A stretch of 6,110 nucleotides of DNA, taken from CAZGSV01 sp964528605. GTDB taxonomy: Bacteria; Armatimonadota; Zipacnadia; CAZGSV01. Under the pieces are notes generated by a model. That model made no database searches. It worked only from the letters and a program-made list of their open reading frames with translations, and had not been told where the DNA came from. The stretch spans positions 1 through 6,110 of the forward strand of contig CAZGSV010000154.1 of the NCBI GenBank assembly GCA_964528605.1, given 5' to 3'. Position numbers and translations under genes: made by a program. Positions 1-5,143 of the stretch are shown here, in pieces. The first letter of the stretch is position 1. Every line of letters starts with the position of its first letter.

Positions 1-26
1 CTGCTCCACTCCGCTAACGCCAGGCT

Positions 27-58
27 CCGGTGAGGCCAGGCTCGACCAGGCCTACCGG
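27..58 (-). other. Hairpin in leftward leader region
   Basis: CCGGT (27-31) pairs with ACCGG (54-58), and AGGCC (33-37) with GGCCT (49-53), with one bulged base at 32 and a further GG/CC inner pair. It lies downstream of the leftward promoter at 121-150, so it would fold in that transcript. The 9-mer GCCAGGCTC occurs at 19-27, 35-43 and 108-116, giving this stretch a repetitive look. I recognise no RNA family, and no tRNA-type T-loop is visible. It may be a structured leader, a small RNA or just GC-rich repeat DNA. Confidence 0.35.
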
Positions 59-85
59 GGCGCCGCCTAAGGCCACAAACAGGTT

Positions 86-110
86 GGCAGCGCTCCCGCT
101 CGGCGCTGCC
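86..110 (-). other. Perfect 8-bp hairpin just after leftward promoter
   Basis: GGCAGCGC (86-93) is the exact reverse complement of GCGCTGCC (103-110), with a 9-base loop. Read leftward it begins a few bases after the transcription start expected from the promoter at 121-150 (about position 114). It would therefore sit at the extreme 5' end of that RNA, where it could stabilise the transcript or form part of a leader. No T-run follows, so it does not look like a terminator. Confidence 0.4.
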
Positions 111-120
111 AGGCTCGCCT

Positions 121-150
121 ACTATAAGCGCCCCTCGGAACCACCGTCAA
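121..150 (-). promoter_or_regulatory. Leftward sigma70-type promoter
   Basis: On the minus strand TTGACG (145-150) is followed after 18 bases by TATAGT (121-126). Each hexamer matches five of six consensus bases, which is conspicuous in such GC-rich DNA. It lies downstream of the dgkA stop and of a candidate terminator hairpin. It probably drives a new leftward transcription unit whose gene is beyond the window start. No convincing start codon with ribosome binding site is visible in 1-114. Confidence 0.5.
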
Positions 151-157
151 ACCTCGC

Positions 158-182
158 GCGCCTCGCCTCTCCCCCGAGGCGC
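158..182 (-). terminator. Candidate terminator hairpin after the housekeeping operon
   Basis: GCGCCTC (158-164) and GAGGCGC (176-182) form a perfect 7-bp GC-rich stem with an 11-base loop, 40 bases past the dgkA stop codon. On the minus strand only a short TTT follows, so this is a weak intrinsic terminator at best. Its place between the end of one leftward unit and the promoter of the next supports a termination role. Confidence 0.35.
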
Positions 183-221
183 CCGCGGCCCGTGGCTCGC
201 CCACCACCTACCGCTTCCCCG

Positions 222-917
222 CTACAGGCGGCGCGCGAAGACAACGAAGAGCGCCATGCCGATGCCCAGTAACGCCCCAAGGAGGATGTCCCGCACCCGG
301 TGTATGCCCGCCTGCAACCGGCTCTGCGACACCAAGAAAGCCAGCGCCACTGACCCCAACTGCACCGGCACCTCGTCCGACACCACCACCATCACCATGG
401 CCAAGAACCACGCCAGCGCCGCGTGCCCCGAGATCACACCCCCCCGCAGCAGCGACCCCCGCCGCGTCCGCTCCTTGATCGCCACCACCAACAGCAGCAC
501 CGCGATCAGCCCCAGCACCATCACCTGCGTGATGCCCAACTCGGGGTGCATCCGCGAGTGCAGCAGCAACTCGCGCACCTTGACGTTGCTCGAGAAAACC
601 AGCAACCCCACCAGCGCCGCCGTCAGCGCCGCGATCAGCACCGCCCCCGCCCCGATGTCCTTGATGATCTTCACGTGCTGGTCGTAGCGATCCACCTGCC
701 GGTCCAGCCACGCCTCCAGCGCGCTGTTCATCATCTCCGCCACCAGCACCAACCCCATGGCGAAGGTCAGCATGGCTATGTCCAGAGGCCCCAACCGCAC
801 CCACAGCCCCACCCCGATGACCAGCATGATCACCACGAAATGCACCTGCATGTGGCGCTGCGTGGCGAACGCCTGCAGCACCCCGTCTACCGCGTGGCGC
901 AAACCCCCGCGCCGCAT
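222..917 (-). CDS. dgkA: Undecaprenol/diacylglycerol kinase fused to PAP2-type phosphatase domain
   Basis: A predicted inner-membrane protein of 231 residues, about twice the length of a stand-alone DgkA. The N-terminal half (about 1-110) is DgkA-like: the signature AEMMNSALEAWLD (60-72) with E61, N64, E68 and D72, then the KIIKDIGAGAVL stretch (83-94) with K86-D87. This family phosphorylates undecaprenol or diacylglycerol using ATP. The early conserved Glu of the family appears as Gln20 (TQRH). The C-terminal half (about 130-231) carries PAP2 (lipid phosphatase) motifs: SGH (163-165) and SRLQAGIHRVRD (199-210), which matches SR-x5-H-x3-D exactly. The first PAP2 motif (K-x6-RP) is degenerate in the 147-160 region. 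The ATG lies 3 bases after the ybeY stop, so translation is probably coupled. The kinase assignment is firm; substrate and phosphatase activity are inferred. It may act in undecaprenyl phosphate recycling for cell-wall synthesis. Confidence 0.88.
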   Translation of the reverse strand: MRRGGLRHAVDGVLQAFATQRHMQVHFVVIMLVIGVGLWVRLGPLDIAMLTFAMGLVLVAEMMNSALEAWLDRQVDRYDQHVKIIKDIGAGAVLIAALTAALVGLLVFSSNVKVRELLLHSRMHPELGITQVMVLGLIAVLLLVVAIKERTRRGSLLRGGVISGHAALAWFLAMVMVVVSDEVPVQLGSVALAFLVSQSRLQAGIHRVRDILLGALLGIGMALFVVFARRL

Positions 918-920
918 CCG

Positions 921-1376
921 TTAGGCCACACCCAAGCGCCGCAGTATCTGCTCCTGCCGAGCCAGCATCTCCTCGCGCTCCGCCGGCCGGCTGTCGCCAT
1001 AACCCAGCAAGTGCAGCACTCCGTGCACCACCAAGAACGCCAACTCAGCCCACATCGAGTGCCCATACTCCTTTGCCTGCCGCCTGGCCACCGGCACGCA
1101 CAGCACGACGTCCCCGAGCACCCTCACCTCCGGCCCCTGGCACTCATCCTGGGAGAATGCCAGCACGTCGGTAACATTGTCTCGCCCCCGGTAGCGTTGG
1201 TTGAGCCCGCGCATCTTCCCCTCGCCGCACAACAGCACGCTCACCTGCACCGCGCCCCGCACCCCCTCTGCCTTAAGCGTTCCCTCCACTACCCGCCTCA
1301 CCGCCGCCTCGCTCACCCGCGCCCGTGTGGTGTTCCTCACGTCCACCTCGATCTCCTCAGCCCCGCTCGCCCTCAC
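921..1376 (-). CDS. ybeY: Endoribonuclease YbeY (rRNA maturation factor)
   Basis: A 151-residue protein of normal family size. YbeY is a single-domain metal-dependent endoribonuclease in 16S rRNA 3'-end maturation and ribosome quality control. Diagnostic stretches are MRGLNQRYRGRDNVTDVLAF (55-74), LGDVVLCVP (87-95) and the metal site HGVLHLLGYGD (118-128). The usual motif is H-G-x-L-H-L-x-G-Y-D-H; here H118 and H122 are present but the third ligand position is Asp128 rather than His. I chose the GTG at 1376 because GGAGG lies 8 bases upstream and it gives the standard length; the frame stays open to an ATG at 1418, which would overlap PhoH by 62 bases. With the chosen start it overlaps the end of phoH by 20 bases. 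The phoH-ybeY pairing is a widely conserved arrangement. Confidence 0.92.
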   Translation of the reverse strand: MRASGAEEIEVDVRNTTRARVSEAAVRRVVEGTLKAEGVRGAVQVSVLLCGEGKMRGLNQRYRGRDNVTDVLAFSQDECQGPEVRVLGDVVLCVPVARRQAKEYGHSMWAELAFLVVHGVLHLLGYGDSRPAEREEMLARQEQILRRLGVA

Positions 1377-2388
1377 CGGCCGTCCCTCCCTTCCGCTCGC
1401 GCGCCTCGTAACGCTCATAGGCGCGCACGATCTCCTTCACTAACGGATGCCTCACCACGTCCCGCTCCGTCAGCGCCACCAGCGCCATCCCCTCCAGGTT
1501 CTGCAACACCTCCTGCGCCTCAATCATCCCCGAGCGCACCGTGCGCGGCAGGTCTATCTGCGTGATATCGCCGGTCACCACCGCCTTGCTGTCAAACCCT
1601 AACCTCGTCAGGAACATCTTCATCTGTTCGTGCGTCGTGTTCTGCCCCTCGTCCAGGATCACGAACGCGTTGTTCAGGGTGCGCCCCCGCATGTACGCCA
1701 GCGGCGCTACCTCGATTACCCCCTGCTCGCTCAGCCGCTGATAGCGCTCCCAAGGCAGAAAGTCCATGAGCGCGTCATATACCGGCCGCAGATACGGGTC
1801 CACCTTCTCGCGCAGGTCTCCAGGAAGGAAGCCCAACTTCTCCCCGGCCTCCACCGCCGGCCGCGCCAGCACTATCCGCCCATACCGTTTCGCCCGGAAC
1901 TCCGCTACCGCCAGTGCCACCGCCAGGTACGTCTTGCCGGTCCCCGCCGGGCCAACGCAGAAGGTTAGATCGTGCTCCCTGATGGCCTCCACGTAGCGCG
2001 ACTGGCCCACCGTCTTCGGCACCACGGGACGCCCATGCACGCTCTCCAGTATCGCCTGCCGCCACACTAGCTGCGGGGTTATTTCCTCCCCCTCGCGCGC
2101 CATTTCCACCGCGTAGCGAAAGTCCGCCCGCGTCAACTTGTGCCCCCCCCGCACGGCCTCCGCCAGCGCCTCCAGCAGCGCCCGCACCCGCTCAACTTGG
2201 TCCGCCTCGCCCCTCACTCTGATCTCCTGGCCGCGTGCGCTCACCTGCACGGGCAACAGGCGCTCGATCAACCGCAGGTTCTCGTCCCGCTCCCCCAAAA
2301 GCGCCGCCACCACCCCGTTCTCCTCCACCACCACCCGAGCCTCCGCTAACCCATCCAAGGCGCCCTCCCCCTCTAACCGGGGGGCCAC
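1357..2388 (-). CDS. phoH: PhoH family ATPase (PhoH-like protein)
   Basis: A 343-residue cytoplasmic P-loop ATPase. The N-terminal part (about 20-75, including LFGERDEN-like LGERDENLRLIE at 31-42) is a KH-like region. The PhoH ATPase domain follows: Walker A GPAGTGKT (146-153), Walker B AFVILDEGQNTT (241-252), and VTGDITQIDLP (271-281). All are characteristic of the family; DEGQN replaces the more common DEAQN. PhoH proteins next to ybeY are believed to work in RNA metabolism, but the exact role is unsettled. The start is a GTG at 2388 that overlaps the HIT gene by 16 bases with only a weak upstream purine run, consistent with translational coupling. The last 13 or so residues are charged, low in complexity and overlap ybeY. 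Confidence 0.93.
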   Translation of the reverse strand: MAPRLEGEGALDGLAEARVVVEENGVVAALLGERDENLRLIERLLPVQVSARGQEIRVRGEADQVERVRALLEALAEAVRGGHKLTRADFRYAVEMAREGEEITPQLVWRQAILESVHGRPVVPKTVGQSRYVEAIREHDLTFCVGPAGTGKTYLAVALAVAEFRAKRYGRIVLARPAVEAGEKLGFLPGDLREKVDPYLRPVYDALMDFLPWERYQRLSEQGVIEVAPLAYMRGRTLNNAFVILDEGQNTTHEQMKMFLTRLGFDSKAVVTGDITQIDLPRTVRSGMIEAQEVLQNLEGMALVALTERDVVRHPLVKEIVRAYERYEARERKGGTAGEGERG

Positions 2389-2717
2389 CTCATCGCCCGC
2401 CCCCCAAGCACGTGCACGTGCAAGTGATCCACCGACTGCCCGGCATCCGCGTTACTGTTGATCACCACCCGGAAACCCGATTCCGCCACCCCATCCGCCT
2501 CAGCCACCTTCCGCGCCACGAGCAGCAGATGGCCCAGTAGGTCACGGTGCTCCCTGTCGGCCACCGCCAGGTTCACCACGTGCTCCCGCGGCACGATGAG
2601 TACGTGCGCCGGCGCCTGCTTGTTGACGTCCCGAAAGGCCACGCAGTCTGCGTCCTCGTACACAATCTCCGACGGTATCTCTCCCGCCGCAATTCGGCAG
2701 AATACGCACTCCGCCAC
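2373..2717 (-). CDS. HIT family (HINT-like) nucleotide-binding hydrolase
   Basis: A 114-residue HINT/PKCI-type protein. The histidine triad DHLHVHVLGGR (97-107) has H98, H100 and H102, the last being the nucleophile in this family, which hydrolyses AMP-linked phosphoramidates. The N-terminus CVFCRIAAGEIPSEIVYED (4-22) is classic, with the C-x2-C pair C4/C7. The frame extends upstream to 2801, but I choose the GTG at 2717: it gives the canonical MAECVFCRI start, GGGAGG lies 9 bases upstream, and a promoter at 2740-2768 lies between 2717 and 2801. It is the first gene of the leftward operon. The C-terminus is short, ending just after the triad, typical of small HINT proteins. Confidence 0.92.
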   Translation of the reverse strand: MAECVFCRIAAGEIPSEIVYEDADCVAFRDVNKQAPAHVLIVPREHVVNLAVADREHRDLLGHLLLVARKVAEADGVAESGFRVVINSNADAGQSVDHLHVHVLGGRAMRWPPG

Positions 2718-2739
2718 GGCCTTCAGCCTCCCGTCCGCA

Positions 2740-2768
2740 ACCATATTCCCGCCTACCTTGCCAGTCAA
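2740..2768 (-). promoter_or_regulatory. Leftward promoter of the HIT-phoH-ybeY-dgkA operon
   Basis: On the minus strand TTGACT (2763-2768) is followed after exactly 17 bases by TATGGT (2740-2745), matching five and four of six consensus bases. The implied transcription start near 2733 leaves a leader of about 16 bases containing the GGGAGG site before the GTG at 2717. This supports the short HIT start. The GC-rich surroundings make such a match unlikely by chance, but it is a motif-only call. Confidence 0.55.
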
Positions 2769-2800
2769 GCGCCAGCGCATCCCCCGCCGCCCAGCCTCCA

Positions 2801-2915
2801 CACGTAGGGGACGGCCGCCCGCCGTACGGCGGGCTTACCCACCGAAGGAGGGCTTGCCCGCCCGAGGAGGGCCGTCCCGCAATGTCGTAGGAGGGCACCC
2901 CCGCCGCAACGGGCC
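2801..2915. repeat. Cluster of palindromic intergenic repeats (left copy)
   Basis: This gene-free stretch holds several related units. The octamer AGGAGGGC begins at 2846, 2865 and 2889, each followed within a few bases by a C-run (GCCC or CCCGCC), so each unit is self-complementary. A perfect 18-bp palindrome, GCCCGCCGTACGGCGGGC, lies at 2817-2834. GGGACGGCC (2808-2816) is the exact complement of GGCCGTCCC (2870-2878), so a 71-base nested structure can form around the 18-bp palindrome and a small GGGC/GCCC hairpin (2850-2859). The units resemble the REP-like elements at 5984-6110. They may be spread by an unlinked transposase; none is in the window. Confidence 0.65.
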
Positions 2916-2952
2916 TGTCACATTGTCGTCACGGCTCCTGGTCCCTTCCCCC

Positions 2953-2981
2953 TTGACGTGTGGCCGAAAGCGCCATAGTAT
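2953..2981 (+). promoter_or_regulatory. Rightward promoter of the DGC-aquaporin operon
   Basis: TTGACG (2953-2958) and TAGTAT (2976-2981) are separated by exactly 17 bases, matching five and four of six sigma70 consensus bases. The transcription start would fall near 2988, giving a leader of about 130 bases before the TTG start at 3120. An AT-rich dyad overlaps the -10 and the start point (see 2979-3006), as expected for a repressed promoter. The call rests on motif and position only. Confidence 0.6.
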
Positions 2982-3006
2982 ACGCGTATGCAAGTATGTG
3001 GATATA
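2979..3006. promoter_or_regulatory. Candidate repressor operator (AT-rich imperfect dyad)
   Basis: A 28-base element bounded by TATA and ATATA has 8 of 14 symmetric positions complementary, and contains the perfect 10-bp palindrome ATACGCGTAT (2980-2989). It is an AT-rich island in GC-rich DNA, and it covers the -10 hexamer and the predicted transcription start. Its form recalls operators of ArsR/SmtB-family metal-responsive repressors, which are AT-rich dyads at this position. No regulator gene lies in the window, so the binding protein is unknown. Confidence 0.4.
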
Positions 3007-3119
3007 CGGCTATCTTCACAACCAGTCCCATCGCCTGCTTAGTGCCCACATTCTGGCCCTTGCTAGCACACGTTGCCCAGCGGCAGGGACGCCACACCCA
3101 CCCTTGGAGGTGAACTAGG

Positions 3120-3545
3120 TTGGCAGACACCGCTCTCAAAGTCGGCATTCTCGCCTGCAGCGGCATCGGCCGGCTTGTCTCGACCGTGACCAGACAGGCC
3201 GCCTATCGCGCGCACGAACTGCGCCCCAACGAAACCATCCTGCTCAGCAGCGGCGCCCTCACGGCAGCCGAGCCAGAGCATCTCGCGCTCCTCCACCGCT
3301 ATCCCTTCGTCGTCATTGATGGCTGCCGCCCCCGCTGCGGCTCGAACATCGCCCGCCAGCACAACAGGCAGCCTGCAGCCACCATCTACCTCGGCGACGT
3401 TCTGGCCGAAACCAAGATCCCCCTTGCCGGCGAGAAGCGCCGCGCCCTCGGCGAGCAGGGCAACAAGTTCGTCCACATCGTCGCCCAGCGCATCGTCGAG
3501 GCCGTGGATCGCGTCATCGCCGACGAGATCGTCTCCACCCTGTGA
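3120..3545 (+). CDS. DGC-type putative zinc-binding protein, first copy
   Basis: A 141-residue cytoplasmic protein with no signal or membrane segment. It resembles the DGC-domain family, named after its central Asp-Gly-Cys motif and thought to bind zinc through four conserved cysteines; the function is unknown. Visible landmarks are LACSG (11-15), the motif VVIDGCRPRC (64-73) with C69 and C73, and a helical C-terminus. Only three cysteines occur: C13, C69 and C73. The expected second ligand is Ser44. The start is TTG, chosen because GGAGGTGA (3106-3113) lies 9 bases ahead of it from its GGAGG core. It is the first gene of the rightward operon, 13 bases before a diverged paralogue. Members often accompany metal or arsenic genes, so a metal- or thiol-linked role is inferred. 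Confidence 0.75.
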   Translation: MADTALKVGILACSGIGRLVSTVTRQAAYRAHELRPNETILLSSGALTAAEPEHLALLHRYPFVVIDGCRPRCGSNIARQHNRQPAATIYLGDVLAETKIPLAGEKRRALGEQGNKFVHIVAQRIVEAVDRVIADEIVSTL

Positions 3546-3558
3546 AGGAGGGAACCCA

Positions 3559-3954
3559 ATGGCCCAGTTTGTCTGCCTACAGCCCTGCCTCGGGATCAAT
3601 CATGCCGCCGCCAGCATCGCCCGCCAGGCGGCCTACGTCGCGGCTGAAGACATGCTCCCCGGCCAAATCCACCTCGGCTGTGCCCCGGCCCTCAACGCGC
3701 ACGTGCAGGAGGACATTGACTTCATCAAGACCGACTTCGTCATCTGCCTCGAAGCCTGCGAGAAGAACTGCGCCACCACCCTCGTGCGTCGGGAAGGTGG
3801 CAAAGTGCATCTCATCATGTCCGTGCCGCAGGTCCTGAAAGAACAGGGGTTCGAGGCTGAGGCCGAGTCGCCGGTCTTCTTCGCTCCGGAACACCCGGCG
3901 GTCCGGGCCCTCGCGCGCAGAATCGCGGACGAGTGCCGCAAGGCGCTGGGCTAG
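3559..3954 (+). CDS. DGC-like putative zinc-binding protein, second copy
   Basis: A 131-residue cytoplasmic protein that aligns along most of its length with the preceding gene product (for example ARQAAYVAAE at 21-30 against TRQAAYRAHE). It has all four expected cysteines: C10, C41, C67 and C71, plus C6, C63 and C126. However, the name-giving Asp-Gly-Cys is replaced by Glu-Ala-Cys (LEACEKNC, 64-71). The spacing C10-C41 (31 residues) equals C13-S44 in the first copy, and C67-C71 equals C69-C73. The ATG at 3559 follows an AGGAGGG site (3546-3552). It is probably an old tandem duplicate with a specialised, complementary role, perhaps forming a heteromer. Function unknown; family assignment is fairly good. 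Confidence 0.72.
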   Translation: MAQFVCLQPCLGINHAAASIARQAAYVAAEDMLPGQIHLGCAPALNAHVQEDIDFIKTDFVICLEACEKNCATTLVRREGGKVHLIMSVPQVLKEQGFEAEAESPVFFAPEHPAVRALARRIADECRKALG

Positions 3955-4017
3955 TGGCGGCGGGAGCCTCCCCTCGGGATCAACGGGAACGACCGTGCAC
4001 GCTCACGGAGGAACTCC

Positions 4018-4881
4018 ATGAACGAAAAACCTGATCTAGCAGGGCAGTGCCTCTCGGAACTCGTGGGTACCTTCATCCTGGTGTTCTTCGGCACCGGCTC
4101 CGTGGCCGCCGCTGTACTGGCGGGCGCGCAACAGGGGCTCTGGCAAGTGGCCGTGGTGTGGGGTTTCGCCATCTCGCTGGCCATCTACGCCACCAGCGCC
4201 GTCAGCGGCACCCACATCAACCCCGCCGTGACCGTCGCCATGGCGGTTCTCCGGCCGCGCGACTTCCCCGCCAAGAGGATCCCCGCTTACCTGCTCTCGC
4301 AGTTGGCCGGCGGCGTCCTAGCCTCGCTCGTTCTGCTGGCGCTCTTTAGCGGACTCTGCCTCCGCTTCGAGGCCGCCCACAACATCGTCCGCGGCACCCC
4401 AGGTAGCCAACTGTCGGCGATGTGGTTTGGCGAGTACTTCCCCAATCCCGCCATGCTCGGGACCGACGCCGTTGCCTTCAAAGCAGTCTCGCCTGCTAAC
4501 GCCTTCGCGGCCGAAGCGGTCGGCACGGCCTTCCTGCTCTTCTTCGTCTTCGCGCTCACCGACCGGCGCAACCCCAACGCGCCCTCTGGACGCTCGAACC
4601 TGTACGCTTACTTCATCGGCTTCACCGTGGCCATCATCATCAGCATCGTTGCGCCCCTAACCCAGGCCGGCCTCAACCCCGCGCGTGACTTCGCCCCGAG
4701 AATCGTCGCCTACTTCGCCGGCTGGGGCCGCATCGCGATACCGGGCCCGCGCGGTTCGGAATGGTGGCTGTACATGGTCGCCCCCATCGTTGGCGGCCTC
4801 GTGGGCGCCTTTGCCTATGACGTCCTCGTCCGCCGTTTCCTGCCAGCACGTGAACCAGCGCCGGAAGCGCATGTCGCCTGA
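4018..4881 (+). CDS. MIP family channel, aquaglyceroporin (GlpF-like) type
   Basis: A 287-residue inner-membrane channel with six predicted helices (about 13-35, 43-63, 88-113, 161-181, 195-215, 251-271). Both half-helix signatures are present: SGTHINPAVTVA (63-74) and GLNPARDFAPR (218-228), with the selectivity-filter Arg223. Asp224 after NPAR and the YFPNPA segment (140-145) in the long third loop are features of glycerol facilitators rather than water-only channels. The pore should pass small neutral solutes; glycerol, urea and undissociated arsenite are known substrates of this branch. GGAGG lies 6 bases before the ATG. It sits 63 bases after the second DGC-like gene and 19 before a DUF2180-type gene, which hints at metalloid or solute handling. 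Substrate unproven. Confidence 0.9.
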   Translation: MNEKPDLAGQCLSELVGTFILVFFGTGSVAAAVLAGAQQGLWQVAVVWGFAISLAIYATSAVSGTHINPAVTVAMAVLRPRDFPAKRIPAYLLSQLAGGVLASLVLLALFSGLCLRFEAAHNIVRGTPGSQLSAMWFGEYFPNPAMLGTDAVAFKAVSPANAFAAEAVGTAFLLFFVFALTDRRNPNAPSGRSNLYAYFIGFTVAIIISIVAPLTQAGLNPARDFAPRIVAYFAGWGRIAIPGPRGSEWWLYMVAPIVGGLVGAFAYDVLVRRFLPAREPAPEAHVA

Positions 4882-4900
4882 TCCAAGGAGGTCGTGACCC

Positions 4901-5122
4901 GTGAAATGCTTCATCTGCACCCAGCAAGGTGTCAGCGCCGATGCCGTGGCCATCTGCATTGTCTGCGGCATGGGCCTGTGCATGCAGCACGTCGTCCGCG
5001 ATGACCTGCCCCTTACCAGGGAGACGGCCGCGGGCCTTGGCTTCCAGGTTCACGTCCTGCCCCAGAGACTACCACGCATTCTGTGCCCCCCCTGTCACCA
5101 GGCCCTGACGCAGTCTGCCTAG
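4901..5122 (+). CDS. Small Cys/His-rich zinc protein, DUF2180-like
   Basis: A 73-residue cytosolic protein beginning MKCFIC with paired ligands: C3-x2-C6, C19-x2-C22, C27-x2-H30 and C62-x2-C65-H66. The ladder predicts a compact cross-brace zinc fold, similar in pattern to a B-box finger. The segment AVAICIVCGMGLCMQH (15-30) is what I recognise as typical of DUF2180, a family best known from methanogenic archaea; its function is unknown. The GTG start follows AAGGAGGT (4885-4892) with 9 bases between the GGAGG core and the start. It lies 19 bases after the aquaporin and 21 before the exported protein, so it is surely in the operon. It could be a metal sensor, chaperone or protein-interaction module; I cannot choose. 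Confidence 0.75.
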   Translation: MKCFICTQQGVSADAVAICIVCGMGLCMQHVVRDDLPLTRETAAGLGFQVHVLPQRLPRILCPPCHQALTQSA

Positions 5123-5143
5123 CCGACCCAAAGGAGGTACACG

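Noticed and set aside
1..120. tRNA or SRP RNA in the left-end hairpin region
   Set aside because: No acceptor/T-loop arrangement and no SRP domain IV GGAAG-type loop could be found.
208..804. Open frame of 198 codons on the minus strand inside dgkA
   Set aside because: The translation is Gly/Ala-rich, in a different frame from the motif-bearing DgkA-PAP2 protein, and has no recognisable domain.
423..1565. Long open frame of 380 codons on the plus strand across dgkA, ybeY and the end of phoH
   Set aside because: Its translation is His/Pro/Gln/Arg-rich low-complexity sequence with no family resemblance; it is the antisense shadow of clearly recognisable genes in GC-rich DNA.
2718..2801. Longer N-terminus for the HIT protein starting at 2801
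   Set aside because: The added residues lack family similarity, and a promoter and ribosome binding site lie within this stretch, pointing to the GTG at 2717.
2844..2896. CRISPR-like array from the regularly spaced AGGAGGGC units
   Set aside because: Units are about 19-24 bases apart with no unique spacers, and are themselves palindromic; this is a REP-like cluster.
2988..3113. Possible 41-residue upstream ORF starting at the predicted transcription start and ending in the ribosome binding site of the first DGC gene
   Set aside because: There is no ribosome binding site and the peptide has no recognisable feature; the coincidence of ATG with the predicted start point is suggestive but too weak to call a gene.
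3063..3599. Open frame of 178 codons on the minus strand opposite the first DGC gene
   Set aside because: It is antisense to a gene with a perfect ribosome binding site and conserved motifs; no independent start signal or family motif is seen.
4439..4455. A third NPA in the aquaporin (PNPA, residues 142-145)
   Set aside because: It lies in the long loop between helices 3 and 4, not in a half-helix; it matches the loop segment typical of glycerol facilitators rather than an extra pore motif.
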